Source of the DNA: CALKHT01 sp964511575
GTDB taxonomy: Bacteria > Planctomycetota > Phycisphaerae > Phycisphaerales > Phycisphaeraceae
Reading direction: 5' to 3'
NCBI GenBank assembly: GCA_964511575.1
Contig: CAZEFM010000003.1
Coordinates: 1 to 64,000, forward strand
Length of the DNA: 64,000 bases
Below, piece after piece: positions 9,301 through 19,490 of this stretch. How positions within the stretch are numbered: position 1 is the first letter of the stretch; every line of letters starts with the position of its first letter. A model generated the notes under the pieces. It saw only the letters and a list, made by a program, of their open reading frames with translations. It ran no database searches and was not told the DNA's origin. Position numbers and translations under genes: made by a program.

Positions 9301-12300
9301 TCGCCCGTGGCATCGTCGAACTCGATCGCGGCGAGTTCCACATTGCGGCCGCTGGAATCGACCAGGTCGCCGACCTGGGTGAATGTCATCGTCGCCGGGT
9401 CGAAGCTCACCAGGTTCCACCCGCTGCCATCGGAGGTGATCAGGTAGATGGTGTTCGTGTTGTTGTCCGCCGCGAACGGCAGGTCGCCCGCGCCCGGGGT
9501 CAGGTCGGCGCTGCCCACCGTCACCAGCCGCTGGAACGCGCCGGTCGCCAGATCGATCGTGCCCAGCACGGTCACTTCGCCATCGGTGTTGGCATCGGCG
9601 CTGGCGTAGAACATGCCGTCGCCAGCCGTGTCGTAGGCGTAGGTGCGATAGGTATCGCCGCTGCGGCCGACCGCGAAGACATCGATGTCCGGGTTGATCG
9701 GGGCCGAGCCTTCGCTCAGTTCCTCAAAGGCCGAGGCGTCACCGAGCGTGACGTTGGCGGCACTGAGGAAGATGAGGCGGCCGGCGATGCCATCGTTGTC
9801 GTAGGCCAGCAGGTTGCCATCCTGATCGAAACCGATGCCGCTGATCGTGGTCACGCCTGCGCCACCGCCGTTGACTTCGATGTTGCCCAGCGAATTCAAC
9901 GTGCCGTCCAGGTCGATGGTGACCAGTTCATCGTTGCCACCGTTGCGACGCACGGCGTAGATCGTGCCGTCGGCAGCGGTCGTCAGACCGGTGAACGCAT
10001 CGTTGACCGCCCCGCCATCGTCAAGCAGCGCGCCAGGCAGGCCGCTGTTGCCGATACGGTGAACGTTGACGAACCCGCCGCTGGGGGTTGTCTGGATCTG
10101 CACCAGCGCGACACCTGCGTTGCCCGGGCCGTTGCCGTTCTGGTCGGACACCAGCGCGATCAACTGTTCCGAGTCGTTGCCCACCTTGCGGAAGGCAAGC
10201 GCCAGCACCTGCTGGGTGAAGTCGAAGTTGCCCAGCGTGGTGCGCAACGAACCGATGACGGTCTGCTGCCCCGTGGACGGGTCGATTCGGACGAGCTGGT
10301 CGACACCCGAGGTGCTGTCGATGGCGTAGACATGTCCGGCGCTGTTGACCGCCAGACCACGCAGGTCGACGCCCACGCCGTCGTTGATCACGCCCACCGG
10401 CTGCGTCGGCTGTGGATCGTAGAGCCGGGCGATGGCGTAGAGGTCGCCGCCGAGGAAGTCGATGCCGATGAGCGTGGGCGCGTTGCCCGAGTAGGCATCG
10501 AACACGTTGACGGTTTCGAGAATGCCGCCGGGCCCGTTGAGCGTCGGGTCGATACGGTGCAGCACACCGTTGCCCGCATGCGCCCAGAGGTTACCCGCCG
10601 CATCCACGCTCAGCGTGTTGTAGCTGTTGGCGTACGCACCGAGCATGTTCTGCAGCGGCGTGTCGTTGGCGCTGCCGATGGTGAGCGACCGCACCGTGCC
10701 ACCGATGGTCACGCGGCCGGAGCCCTGGTCGGCGAGTTGCAGTTGCTGGATGTCGCCGCCGATCTGCCCGGTGAAGTCGCCGCCCAGATCGTTGAAGCTG
10801 AACCGACGCATCGAACCGTCGATCCACAGGTCCGGCGCATCGGTGCCATCGCCGATCAGATCACCGTCGAAGACAAAGTCGCCCACGGTCGTGTCGTCGG
10901 CAGTGAGGATGCGGCCGATGTCGTAGTTGCCATTGCCGGTGATCGTCACGCGGGTGTTGCTGGTGGTATCGGTGAGCACCACCGCATCAAGCACACCGTC
11001 GGTCGGATCGTCATCGTACACCGTGACCGTGCCGGGGCCGTTCACCACGATCGTCACCGCCCCGCCGTTGAGTGACAGCGGCGTTCCCTGGCTGGCGGTG
11101 CCGGCGATCGCCTGCAGCGCGCTGCCCTGGTTCAACGTCAGGTCGTCGATGTCGTAGGTGACGTTGTCGGTGATCGTGCCGCCCGCGGCGGTGGTGTTGT
11201 TCTGATTGATGCCCGAATCGGCGACGACATGCGAGCCCGCGCCCAGCGTGCCGTTGATGCGGCCGATCACGCTCATGCCGCCCGTCACCGAGCTGAGCAC
11301 ATCCGGGTTGGTGAAGTCACCCGCCGCACCGGCGTCGACACCGGCGGTGACGTAGCTGCCGATCATGCCGCCGTCGCGGATGTCCGCCAGCGTGATGTCG
11401 CCCCAGTACAGCACGCGGTCGTCGCCGCTGCGGGCGGCATTCTGTTCCGCCGCGTTGGCCAGACGGGTGATGTCGCTCTGCACCGCACGGATGGCGTAAC
11501 TGCCCAGGCTCAGACCCGCCGACACCGAGCTGTTGGTCATCGTCCCGCTCTGGAAGCGGTTGATCGAACCGCCCGCCGCCACGATCGAGTCGGTCATCGA
11601 ACCGACGGTGAACGTCTGCAGGTGAGCGATGCGGCTGGTTTCGTTGGCGTCTTCCTCACCCGCGGCCGAGGCGAACACGCCGTCATCACCGGCGCTGATG
11701 CCCACCTGCACCAGGGTGTTCGTCACATCGTTGCTGACGATGAACTGCTTCACATCGTGTGCGAAGGTGAGCACCGACAGATCCAGCGCGTTGAACGAGA
11801 TGAGGTTGGTCGAGCCGCCGACGTTCAGATCGATCGAGCCGATGCCGCCGACGCGGAGCTGATTGACCGAGCGTTTGAGGTTGAGCACGGAGGCGAGCGC
11901 CTGCTTGACCAGGTCGCCGCCGACGTTGATGGTGACATCCGAATCGATGGTCGAGCCGTTCGCCACGAACCAGTCGCCACCGATGCGGATCTGCGTGCCG
12001 CGGCTGCTGTAGCCCAGGTCCAGCCCGCCCATCATCGTGCCGCCGATGATCATGTTCTGCAGGGCGCCCACGGCGATGTTGGCGCCGACGATCACATCCT
12101 GACCGATCTGCAGCGTGCGCAGTTCGTTGACGATGTTGATGCCGCCGCTGCCGTGAATCGAGCCGTCGAAGCGGATGAGGTTCGCCGACAGGGCGCTGAT
12201 GACGCCGCCCAGATCCGAACCGGTGACCACCACGCTGTTGATCGAGCCGTTGTCCGCCTGCAGGTTGCCGAACAGCGAACCGTTGATGATCTGAACCTTG

Positions 12301-15300
12301 TTGATGTTGCCCGTCATCGACGCGATGGTCGCGAACTGGCCGACGTGGCCGTCGCGCACCACCAGCGTGTTCAGATCGCCGCCGATGCGGATGTCATCGT
12401 TGATGAGCTGACCGCCGATGTTGTTGTCTTCCGCGGTGACCAGCAGCTGCTTCACGCTGCCGCCCACGGTGACCGATCCGTCCAGTTGACCGAACACGGT
12501 GATGCAGTTGACATCGCCGTTGACCACGATGTTCGACACGCGGGCGCCGCGGCCGTTGACGTAGACCAGTTCGTCCGTCGTCGCGTCCACCGCGATGAAC
12601 GCGCCCATCTGCCCGGTGAACGGATCTTCCAGCAGCGGGTTGTAGGTGAGCCCCTGGAGGTTCTGACCACGCAGCGAATCGGCGACCAGCGGCCGCCCCA
12701 GTTCCGTCGCCGAGCCGTCGGTCAGGTTGATCGCCAGGATGCGGCTCTTGTTGCCGTTGGCTTCCACCGCCAGAAACGCGCCGTCCATCGCGTTCGGGTC
12801 GTCCACCAGCAGCGTCAGACCCGTGAGGTTGGCGACCGACTTGTTCTTGAACGTGACTTCCTTGTTGGACAGGAACGTGTCCGAATCGTTGACGTCCACC
12901 TCGACGAGGCGCGTCGTGTTGCCCTCGGCGACCAGTGCGTACAGCGCCCGGCCGTTGACGTGCGTCGCGTCCTCGTCGAAGGCGATGGCCTGAATCTTGC
13001 GCACGTCAGTCACTTCGCCGAACGTGCCCGCCACCGCCGTCACCACGCCGGTCGTCACGTCCACCCAGAAGAGCTGATCGATGCCGTTGGATTCCGCCAC
13101 GAAGTACAGGTGCGTCAGGTTCGTGGGGTCGAACGCCGCTGCGCGGATCGCATCGATGCTGCCCGGCAGTGCCGCGTCATCCTGCAGGTGGAAGCGAACC
13201 GTCGCCTCACCCGTGAACGTGTTCAGTTCGACCAACTGCACCAGTTGCGTCGCCACGCCATCGATGTCCACCGTCACCACGTTGAACGAGTAGGTGCGAC
13301 GGTCGGACCGGCTGGCGATCGCCTGCAGGTTGATCTGGCTCACCCCCTGGTTCGACCATTCGAACGTGCCTTCGGGGATGAGGATGTCGTTGATGTTCGT
13401 GCGGCCGATCGCGATCACGTCCGCGACGTTGGTCACCTTCTTGTTGCCAACGGTGAGCTTCTTGAGCGAGCCGTCGATGTAGAGCACATCGCCGATCTGG
13501 CCCAGCGAACCGTTGACGGTGATCGTGCCCACGTCGCCACCAACGTTGATCGAGCCGAGGAAGTTGCCGCCCACGACCATGCTGTTGACCGTGTTGCCCT
13601 TGGCCACGTTCGTGCCGTTGGCGGTCACATCGCCGATCATGTTGCCGCCGACGTTGATCTTGCCGATGCCGTTGGTCGCGAAGAGGCTGCCCTGCAGTTC
13701 GCCGGTCACCACGACGCTGCCGATCGCACCGTTGTTGCCCGTGGCGCGGATCGACGAATCGCCGATCAGGTTGCCGCGAAGCTGAATCGCCTTGATCAGG
13801 CCCGCCACCGTCAGGTCCAGCCCACTCACGTCCGCGCCGGGCTTGAACTGCTTGAGCAGACCGGTCGTGACCGCCAGGTTGTTGATCGTGGTCGGATCGT
13901 TGTCGACGCTGCGGCCGGTGATGATCCCCGCGATGCTGTTGGCGAAGTCGATGGTCGAGTTGCTGATGCGATGGGCGCGGACAGTGCCCAGATTCACCAG
14001 ACCCCACATCGACGTGCTGTGCAACTGGCCGGCGATCAATTCATACCGCGGCAGGAACAGCCCGTGCGGGTTGTTCTCCGGATCCGTCGCAAAAGCCTGA
14101 CTCAGGTCCGTCAGCCGGTTCAGCCGCACGTTGTAGAACGGGTCGTACGCCATGTCGTAATCGCTGTAGCGAACCGACTCGGCGAAATCCTGAATCGACA
14201 GCGCCTGACCCTTGCCGGTGATGGTCACGTTGCCCATCGAGTTGGCAGCCTGAATCGTCGTGCCCAGCAGCCCGAACCCGTCCACCGTGATGTTGCCGAT
14301 CGACGCCTGCCCCACCGTGTGGATCGCTGAGTTGACGATGCCGAACCCGTTCTTCACGGTGATGTTGCCCATGTCACGGGCAGCGAACCGCGAACCGATG
14401 ATCCCGCCAAGACCCTGCAGCGTGATGTTGCCGATCTCCAGCGTGTCCGGCTGGTCGGGATAGTCCTGAGCGCCACCCACCGCCGACGAGCTTTCGAACG
14501 TCTCGAGCACGGCAATCAGCGAGCCGATGATCGAGCCGTGCGTCAGGTGGATGGTATCAATGCCCGTCAGCGAGATGATGTCGCCGCGGATGTCCGAACC
14601 GAGCCCCTGGTTCTCCACGCGGTGGATGCGGCCTTCCACGTACAGGCCGCCGTGCGCCATCGCCCCGCTGCCGGTCGGCGCCAGGCCTTCACCAATGTTC
14701 ACCAGGAAAAGGTCGCCAGCGACATACACCGGCGCGAGAATGCCCTCGACGTGGCCGCTGGTGTTGACATTGTTGTTGTTCGCCCGGATCTCACCGGCAC
14801 TGCCGAGCACCATGATGTTGCCCAGGCCTTCACCGGCGCGGATGCGGCCGACGTGCCCGAAGATCGCCACGCCCGTCGTCTGGAACTGGAACGGGTAGCC
14901 ATCGGCGACCAACGTATTGGTGTCGAGGATCGCACCGGTGGAGCTGCGCGGCAGACCAATGCTGCCGTTGGCACGCAGCTCACCCACACTGTCGGCGATC
15001 ACGTTGACAATCTCACCGCTGCCGGTGAGGTTCGCGATCTCGGTGATGTTCCCGCCGACAATCTCCAGCACGTCGATTGGCAGCGATCCGCGGAAGATCA
15101 CTTTCAGTTCAGGTCCGCTCAGCGGATCGATGACCGGCACGCCGTTGGCGTCCAGCACCATCGTCTGACCCTCGCCGGCCACCTGCACCGAGCCCACTTC
15201 CACCGGGCCGTTCGAACCGAGGTTGCTCAGCGACTCGAACTCGATGCCGAAGCCCGAGCTGGCGACGTCGACAAGCACGCTGCCGCCCGCACCGCGCACA

Positions 15301-18300
15301 CCGTACCGCCGAATCACCAACGCGCCCTGCAGGAATCGCGGGTTGTCCGGGCCTTCCGGAAGCGTGTCATCAAACAACGGGTTGGCGATCTGGCCCGGCG
15401 TGATGCGAACACGACCACCGCCATCGTCCACGTGGACGTGCGACTGGCCTTCCGCCAGCGTCAGCGGATCGTAAACCCCCGTCTGGAAGAACGCATCCTG
15501 ATAAATCGTGCCGCCGACCCGCATGTAGCGGACGTTGCCGCCGATCCCCGTCTGAATGCCCGGGCCGCCGCCCGCTTGCGTACCGAAGTCGCCGATCACA
15601 TCGATCAGGTCGATCACGCCGTCATCACCCACACCGTCCACGTTGACCGCGAGATAGGTCGAGCCCGAACCGCCGGCGATCGTCATTTCATTGGCACGCA
15701 CGACGCCGATGCTGCTGTTCGTATAGATCATCCCGCCCAGGTTGCCCGCGGCATCGATAAGCTGGATGTGCCCATCAACCAGCGCTTCATCTTCCGCACC
15801 GGTGATGAAGTAAAGCTCCGCCCCGTCGTTGCGGATCACGCCGATGCCGCCGTTGCGCACCTCGATCACCGGCGCGCTGTCCTGAGCGATGTCGCCGCCC
15901 ACGTGGATCGCACGCAGGTTGCCGTTACGCACATCGATGTCCGACGGCGTCATGCCCGGCGTCGCGCCCGTCGCAAACATCAGCGATCCGAACGCGATGA
16001 AGCCGCCCAGGTCGCCGTTATGCACGTGGAAGCTGCGCCGACCGGAAGCCACCGACAGAATGTCCGCATACGCGCGGATCCCCCCGATGCCCATGTCGCC
16101 CACGTTGTTGATGTGAATCGTGTACGCCTGCGGGAACGTATCCGTCCCCACGCCCTCCTCGAACGAATTGTTCGTCGCCACCGCCACCACGATGCGATAC
16201 TGCCCCGGGCGATCCGCGGTGAAGGCGAACGGCTCGAACGTCACATCAAAACCGGTCGTCGTCTGATTGCTCGCGATGAGCCGGCCTTCCGGATCGAAGA
16301 TGCCCACACGCAACGCCGACGAAAGCGCCTCGTCCAGCACCACTTCGACCGTCTGGCCCGCCATCAGCGAGATCGCGTAGTAGTCCAGGTAGTCCTGTGC
16401 TTCGGGAGTGTCGAAAAGCACACCGGAGATCGTGGTGAATGCCGCACCGTCACCGTCGCCGCGCAGCGTGCCCAGAATCGTCGCCGTCGCCCACGTGTCG
16501 TTGTAGAAACGCTCGGTGCCGTCATAGAGCAGCCCGGCGAGCCACGCGCTTTGGACATCCGCCAGAGGATCGCCCGAGGTTGCCCGGCCTTCCATCTCGT
16601 GGAATACCATGTCGAAGCCCGGCGCGAACAGGTCGTTCACCACTTCCACCGTGCCGAGGAAGCTGTTGATCGTCCAGATTTCGCCCACCGTGCCGCCGAC
16701 CACCATGTCGAACCCGGACATGTATACCGGTTCCGTGCCGTTCGTCCCTGCGTGCGTGCCGATCGAGCTGGCGGTGATCAGCGTGCGGATGTCGCCATCC
16801 ACATTGAAGTTGCCCGGACGTTCCGGCCCGCCCAAACTCTGTCCGACCGACTGTCCCGTCAGCAGCGAACCCGCATAGAACGTGTGGATCGAGCCGGCAA
16901 TGTCGACCAGCCCCGTCACCTTGCCGCCGATGAGAATGCTGTCGATGTGCTGCGAGGTGTCGGTGCCGGTGTCGATGCCGCGAAGCTTCATCAGCACGGC
17001 CGATTCCGGCGTGTCCAACGCCGACTCCTGGTCCGTCAGATGCAGCATGCTGACCGAGTTGTCCACGGCCAGGTAGCGATCGTTCGTGTAGTCGTAGGCG
17101 ATTCCGCCCAGCGTCGGACGCAGCGTGCCCGCTTCCGTGGCGACGACCTGCCCCACTTCCACCGTGCCGCCGCCGATCATCGTCAGATCGATGTCGACCA
17201 GTCGGCCGCTGTCGGTGTCATGACCAAGCAATTGCGTGCCGAACCGGTTGAACACGATCGAACCGATCTGCACCTCTATCGGAACGCCGTCGATCGTCTG
17301 AACCAGCAGGTCCCCGCCGGCGACCACCGAACCATCCGTCGCGTCAACCTCGTAGATCGCGTTGTCGTTGCCGATGATGTACAGCGCCTGCTGTCCCGCA
17401 ACCGAACCCACTGCCGGCGAGAACGCCATCGTGCGTACACCGGACGCCTGCAGGGTCGCATCCAGCGCGCCGATTTCGGTGAAATGCCCGAACGTCGCGC
17501 TGTCCGGGTCGGTATCGATTGTTCCCAGCGTCAGCACGCCGCCCACGCTGTACACCGCGTACAGCGTTTCCGTGCCGCTGAACGTCAGGTCGCCGAAGCC
17601 CATCGCCTGGACGTTCGTCATCGGCGTGATGCCGTCGGCGCCGTCAACCACATCGACGAGCTCGATCGCCTTGCCCGTGTTCGGGTCGAGGATCGCCAAC
17701 TGATCGCCGCCACCGATAATCTCATCCCCGTTCGCATCGTAGTTGTCGATGTCGATCACCACGATCGCGTCAGGTGCGGTCATGTCGCGCTTGACGGCGA
17801 GGCCCGCGATGATGTCCAGGTTCTCACCCATCATGCGGTCGACCACCGTCGCCCCGCCGATGAAGTAATCCAGCAGCGTCGGCGCAACGAAAATGCCCGC
17901 ACCCACGTTCCCCAACCCGTCCGGCGAAGTGTCCACACCCGGTGCGTACGTGCCCACACGCACATCCAGCGTGCCTTCGAGCACCGGCAGCAGCGGACGC
18001 AACTCATCGTCCACCAGCACCCAGTCCTTCGCGCCGATGTACGCGCCGCCAATCCCATCCTCGAACGTGATGATGATCGGATTGCCCTGCGTGTCCATCA
18101 CCACAAGGTCGTACACCGTATCGCTCGTCTGAACGATCGTGTTCGTGCCGTCGTCCTGAAGCTCCGAAACGCCCGTGAACGGCGTGATCACCGGCGGCTG
18201 CCCCTGAGGCACGTGATACGTCGCCACCGAGATCGACGCGTTCTCGCTCGTCTGCGTCACATAGATCGCGAAAAGCTGGTTCGTCTCCACGCTGAACGGA

Positions 18301-19490
18301 TCGATGAACACCAGCTCGTCCGTCGTCGCATCGACACCGATGAACGCGCCGGCCGCGCCCGTGAACGGGCTGATCACCGTCGGGTTCCACGTGATGTCCT
18401 GAATGTTCTGCCCGCGGATCGGCCCCTGCGTATCCGTTTCGTCCGGCAGCGAGTTGATGATGATCGCCTCACCCGTGGCGATATTGATCGCGTACAACTG
18501 GCTTCCACCGCCCGCCGATTCCACCGCGAACACAAAGTTGTCGAACGCCGCCGGATCATCCCCCGCCAGAACCATGCCCTGCAGGTTCGACAGCGGCTGG
18601 CCGCCGAACGTCACTTCAACGTTCAGGCCGAAATTCCCCGTATTGGTCTGATCCACATCGACAATGCGGTTGACCCCGTCCTCCACCAGCAGCGCCAGCA
18701 GACTCGTGGCGCCACCCACCTCGTCGAAGGCGAGCGCCACCACATCGCGGACGTCATCGTTCAGCTCGCCGAACGATCCCGGGGCCTGCGCCAGCGTGTT
18801 CAGCGGGTCGGTGATGTCCAGCGAGTAAAGACGATCGATCCCCTCCGCTTCGGCGACGAAGTAGAGCATGTCCGGATCGGTCGGGTCGAACGCCGCCGCC
18901 CGAATCCCATCAATGTTCGCCGGAAGCCCTGCCTGCAGATGCGCGATGACCGTGCCGTTGCCCGTCAGCGTGTCGAACTCGATGAGTTGCACGATTTCCG
19001 TCGGCGTCCCGCCGATATTCGCCGTGATGACGTTGAAACCGTACGTCGCGCCGGTGTCCGGCCGGGACGCCAACGCCTGAATATTGATCTCCGCAGCCCC
19101 GTTCGGAACCCACGGGATCGAGCCTTCCTGTACGAACGGGTCAATAATCGGCGTGGTGCCCAACAGCTTCACGCCGTTCGGCCCCACCGAGATCCCCGTC
19201 TTGTTCACTTCGCTCTGGAGGAACTGCCCCGTCAGATGGCCCAGGACGATCGGCTCACCCGGATTGGTCTGCGCGCCGATCAACTCGACAATCGCGTCCC
19301 CCGTCACCGAGATCACCACCAACTGACCGTCCACATCCTGGTACATGAACATGTCGCCGCCAACCAGCGTGGTCAGCAGCTTGCGCGGCTCAAGGCTCTC
19401 CAGGCGATGGATCACCGCGTTCTTACGCTTCGATTTGGCGGCCGGAACCCCGTTGCCCTCGATCGACTTGCTCATGTCCCAACTGCACAT
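6303..19490 (-). CDS. Giant secreted surface protein with LEPR-type N-terminus and C-terminal metzincin protease
   Basis: One uninterrupted 4395-codon frame. The N-terminus carries LESLEPRKLL (30-39), the LEPR-XLL signature of large planctomycete surface proteins. Two long homologous segments, roughly residues 120-395 and 2040-2305, both run from a QIN/EIN.QA.ASR start through GIRAAAFDP/AIRAAAFDP to DATTDELV; a third more distant one lies around 2950-3400. Between them are many short strands of the kind NVGGDVGTITVNGS, typical of parallel beta-helices. A pre-peptidase-C-like domain (VDIYSFQAVQGEYF) precedes the C-terminal HELLHAMGFNH (4312-4322) and a Met-turn IMGY, the zinc site of metzincins. 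The start at 19490 has AAGGGG 8 nt upstream; ATG at 19475 is an alternative. It is probably exported; the route is unknown, with the type II system in this window a candidate. Confidence 0.9.
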   Translation of the reverse strand: MCSWDMSKSIEGNGVPAAKSKRKNAVIHRLESLEPRKLLTTLVGGDMFMYQDVDGQLVVISVTGDAIVELIGAQTNPGEPIVLGHLTGQFLQSEVNKTGISVGPNGVKLLGTTPIIDPFVQEGSIPWVPNGAAEINIQALASRPDTGATYGFNVITANIGGTPTEIVQLIEFDTLTGNGTVIAHLQAGLPANIDGIRAAAFDPTDPDMLYFVAEAEGIDRLYSLDITDPLNTLAQAPGSFGELNDDVRDVVALAFDEVGGATSLLALLVEDGVNRIVDVDQTNTGNFGLNVEVTFGGQPLSNLQGMVLAGDDPAAFDNFVFAVESAGGGSQLYAINIATGEAIIINSLPDETDTQGPIRGQNIQDITWNPTVISPFTGAAGAFIGVDATTDELVFIDPFSVETNQLFAIYVTQTSENASISVATYHVPQGQPPVITPFTGVSELQDDGTNTIVQTSDTVYDLVVMDTQGNPIIITFEDGIGGAYIGAKDWVLVDDELRPLLPVLEGTLDVRVGTYAPGVDTSPDGLGNVGAGIFVAPTLLDYFIGGATVVDRMMGENLDIIAGLAVKRDMTAPDAIVVIDIDNYDANGDEIIGGGDQLAILDPNTGKAIELVDVVDGADGITPMTNVQAMGFGDLTFSGTETLYAVYSVGGVLTLGTIDTDPDSATFGHFTEIGALDATLQASGVRTMAFSPAVGSVAGQQALYIIGNDNAIYEVDATDGSVVAGGDLLVQTIDGVPIEVQIGSIVFNRFGTQLLGHDTDSGRLVDIDLTMIGGGTVEVGQVVATEAGTLRPTLGGIAYDYTNDRYLAVDNSVSMLHLTDQESALDTPESAVLMKLRGIDTGTDTSQHIDSILIGGKVTGLVDIAGSIHTFYAGSLLTGQSVGQSLGGPERPGNFNVDGDIRTLITASSIGTHAGTNGTEPVYMSGFDMVVGGTVGEIWTINSFLGTVEVVNDLFAPGFDMVFHEMEGRATSGDPLADVQSAWLAGLLYDGTERFYNDTWATATILGTLRGDGDGAAFTTISGVLFDTPEAQDYLDYYAISLMAGQTVEVVLDEALSSALRVGIFDPEGRLIASNQTTTGFDVTFEPFAFTADRPGQYRIVVAVATNNSFEEGVGTDTFPQAYTIHINNVGDMGIGGIRAYADILSVASGRRSFHVHNGDLGGFIAFGSLMFATGATPGMTPSDIDVRNGNLRAIHVGGDIAQDSAPVIEVRNGGIGVIRNDGAELYFITGAEDEALVDGHIQLIDAAGNLGGMIYTNSSIGVVRANEMTIAGGSGSTYLAVNVDGVGDDGVIDLIDVIGDFGTQAGGGPGIQTGIGGNVRYMRVGGTIYQDAFFQTGVYDPLTLAEGQSHVHVDDGGGRVRITPGQIANPLFDDTLPEGPDNPRFLQGALVIRRYGVRGAGGSVLVDVASSGFGIEFESLSNLGSNGPVEVGSVQVAGEGQTMVLDANGVPVIDPLSGPELKVIFRGSLPIDVLEIVGGNITEIANLTGSGEIVNVIADSVGELRANGSIGLPRSSTGAILDTNTLVADGYPFQFQTTGVAIFGHVGRIRAGEGLGNIMVLGSAGEIRANNNNVNTSGHVEGILAPVYVAGDLFLVNIGEGLAPTGSGAMAHGGLYVEGRIHRVENQGLGSDIRGDIISLTGIDTIHLTHGSIIGSLIAVLETFESSSAVGGAQDYPDQPDTLEIGNITLQGLGGIIGSRFAARDMGNITVKNGFGIVNSAIHTVGQASIGNITVDGFGLLGTTIQAANSMGNVTITGKGQALSIQDFAESVRYSDYDMAYDPFYNVRLNRLTDLSQAFATDPENNPHGLFLPRYELIAGQLHSTSMWGLVNLGTVRAHRISNSTIDFANSIAGIITGRSVDNDPTTINNLAVTTGLLKQFKPGADVSGLDLTVAGLIKAIQLRGNLIGDSSIRATGNNGAIGSVVVTGELQGSLFATNGIGKINVGGNMIGDVTANGTNVAKGNTVNSMVVGGNFLGSINVGGDVGTITVNGSLGQIGDVLYIDGSLKKLTVGNKKVTNVADVIAIGRTNINDILIPEGTFEWSNQGVSQINLQAIASRSDRRTYSFNVVTVDIDGVATQLVQLVELNTFTGEATVRFHLQDDAALPGSIDAIRAAAFDPTNLTHLYFVAESNGIDQLFWVDVTTGVVTAVAGTFGEVTDVRKIQAIAFDEDATHVNGRALYALVAEGNTTRLVEVDVNDSDTFLSNKEVTFKNKSVANLTGLTLLVDDPNAMDGAFLAVEANGNKSRILAINLTDGSATELGRPLVADSLRGQNLQGLTYNPLLEDPFTGQMGAFIAVDATTDELVYVNGRGARVSNIVVNGDVNCITVFGQLDGSVTVGGSVKQLLVTAEDNNIGGQLINDDIRIGGDLNTLVVRDGHVGQFATIASMTGNINKVQIINGSLFGNLQADNGSINSVVVTGSDLGGVISALSANLIRFDGSIHGSGGINIVNELRTLQIGQDVIVGANIAVGALQNMIIGGTMMGGLDLGYSSRGTQIRIGGDWFVANGSTIDSDVTINVGGDLVKQALASVLNLKRSVNQLRVGGIGSIDLNVGGSTNLISFNALDLSVLTFAHDVKQFIVSNDVTNTLVQVGISAGDDGVFASAAGEEDANETSRIAHLQTFTVGSMTDSIVAAGGSINRFQSGTMTNSSVSAGLSLGSYAIRAVQSDITRLANAAEQNAARSGDDRVLYWGDITLADIRDGGMIGSYVTAGVDAGAAGDFTNPDVLSSVTGGMSVIGRINGTLGAGSHVVADSGINQNNTTAAGGTITDNVTYDIDDLTLNQGSALQAIAGTASQGTPLSLNGGAVTIVVNGPGTVTVYDDDPTDGVLDAVVLTDTTSNTRVTITGNGNYDIGRILTADDTTVGDFVFDGDLIGDGTDAPDLWIDGSMRRFSFNDLGGDFTGQIGGDIQQLQLADQGSGRVTIGGTVRSLTIGSANDTPLQNMLGAYANSYNTLSVDAAGNLWAHAGNGVLHRIDPTLNGPGGILETVNVFDAYSGNAPTLIGIDFLGGDLYAIARLYDPQPTQPVGVINDGVGVDLRGLAVNSAGHVYAIDSTSGVDQLVRIDPSTGQQTVIGSLRTTLGNFDFTQQVLALAFRKVGNDSEQLIALVSDQNGNGPGNAGVALVQIQTTPSGGFVNVHRIGNSGLPGALLDDGGAVNDAFTGLTTAADGTIYAVRRNGGNDELVTIDLDGTLNSLGNIEVNGGGAGVTTISGIGFDQDGNLLAYDNDGIAGRLIFLSAANVTLGDASAFEELSEGSAPINPDIDVFAVGRSGDTYRTYAYDTAGDGMFYASADANTDGEVTVLGTIDLATGAFQRLVTVGSADLTPGAGDLPFAADNNTNTIYLITSDGSGWNLVSFDPATMTFTQVGDLVDSSGRNVELAAIEFDDATGELIGLELESRRLVTIDTATGLVAVRTEPAVVSAGLTDLAYDPNAGTFYAFQNSATNRFVQLKGTTEADAGRIQAVSVDQLNIGSTYFGRLVTTGNTFNRVTLDGDFSGALVTAGGIKQLVQRSGDFNGLLEAIMDINVVRIAGDVLSQARFVAGSVLNNLNVRGDFAGTTDVFDANRVTINGSVLDSAFIGISNTLSQMVVSGSFLGEAVIGMISGNLRINGLLEDGAHLAVTGDVKSVQLMGGTEADATLNVGGSVTQLTVQNIHRGRAIVGRDLVKASFRDVDGGQLFVGRDGTQLAVNNSTDGLFAYGILLGEDETYNTADDRIRGGSLKTAKFGTFIDSVLTAGVLPPQSSGEGMPTDHRVYLRTVAGNGTVTNAAEAGGVRSSTIQNVSITNAITTSASKQSAIVAADAIGKINVRNGTSAVAAQVHNDPFGAPTVVEVIQLAPNRLRVIFSEALNTDSLSLSQVLGDGGTVVLTENGDIITGVTMAYTEQVFGDGSVRGVVTLTRNVDFGDEINLTLVGDGTTAIVDRSGFRSEWRNFGDPLGTALDGNGNGTEGGNFEMLVVGSDLGNDFTEDYNALGALTGTILINGVFNGADDVDIYSFQAVQGEYFAVSYSGPANVVMAVFYRDDQGTLALADDTFEMLARLEETTGSSAWSDANMFQAFELPATGEYFVAVAPIEGAIDGSYTLTLTGNEFTNEGLAEALGGTLLANNRIDLGNGNVQSIAYFTGPNRISKQLVYLNFEGGLSTQSSLGAVNFDPLDAAILDDMLAGQTDRLIHGGDGVIGIIDNIVTIFTSHPYASVIVEVLDLDDITDLTSYLSASSGLYFTTDDPSQSGNIPAQDYTTIFVGATDANNPGLYGIAGNIDVGNDDIADEALVLVENFADLSQVSTVTAMLNQYSIGLANVIAHELLHAMGFNHQPTDRENESWLLITDDPDNDGNAADSNAGEYGIMGYAPDPVMLSQLGQLGTNELAEFPVGHIDTAWLFEMWFS

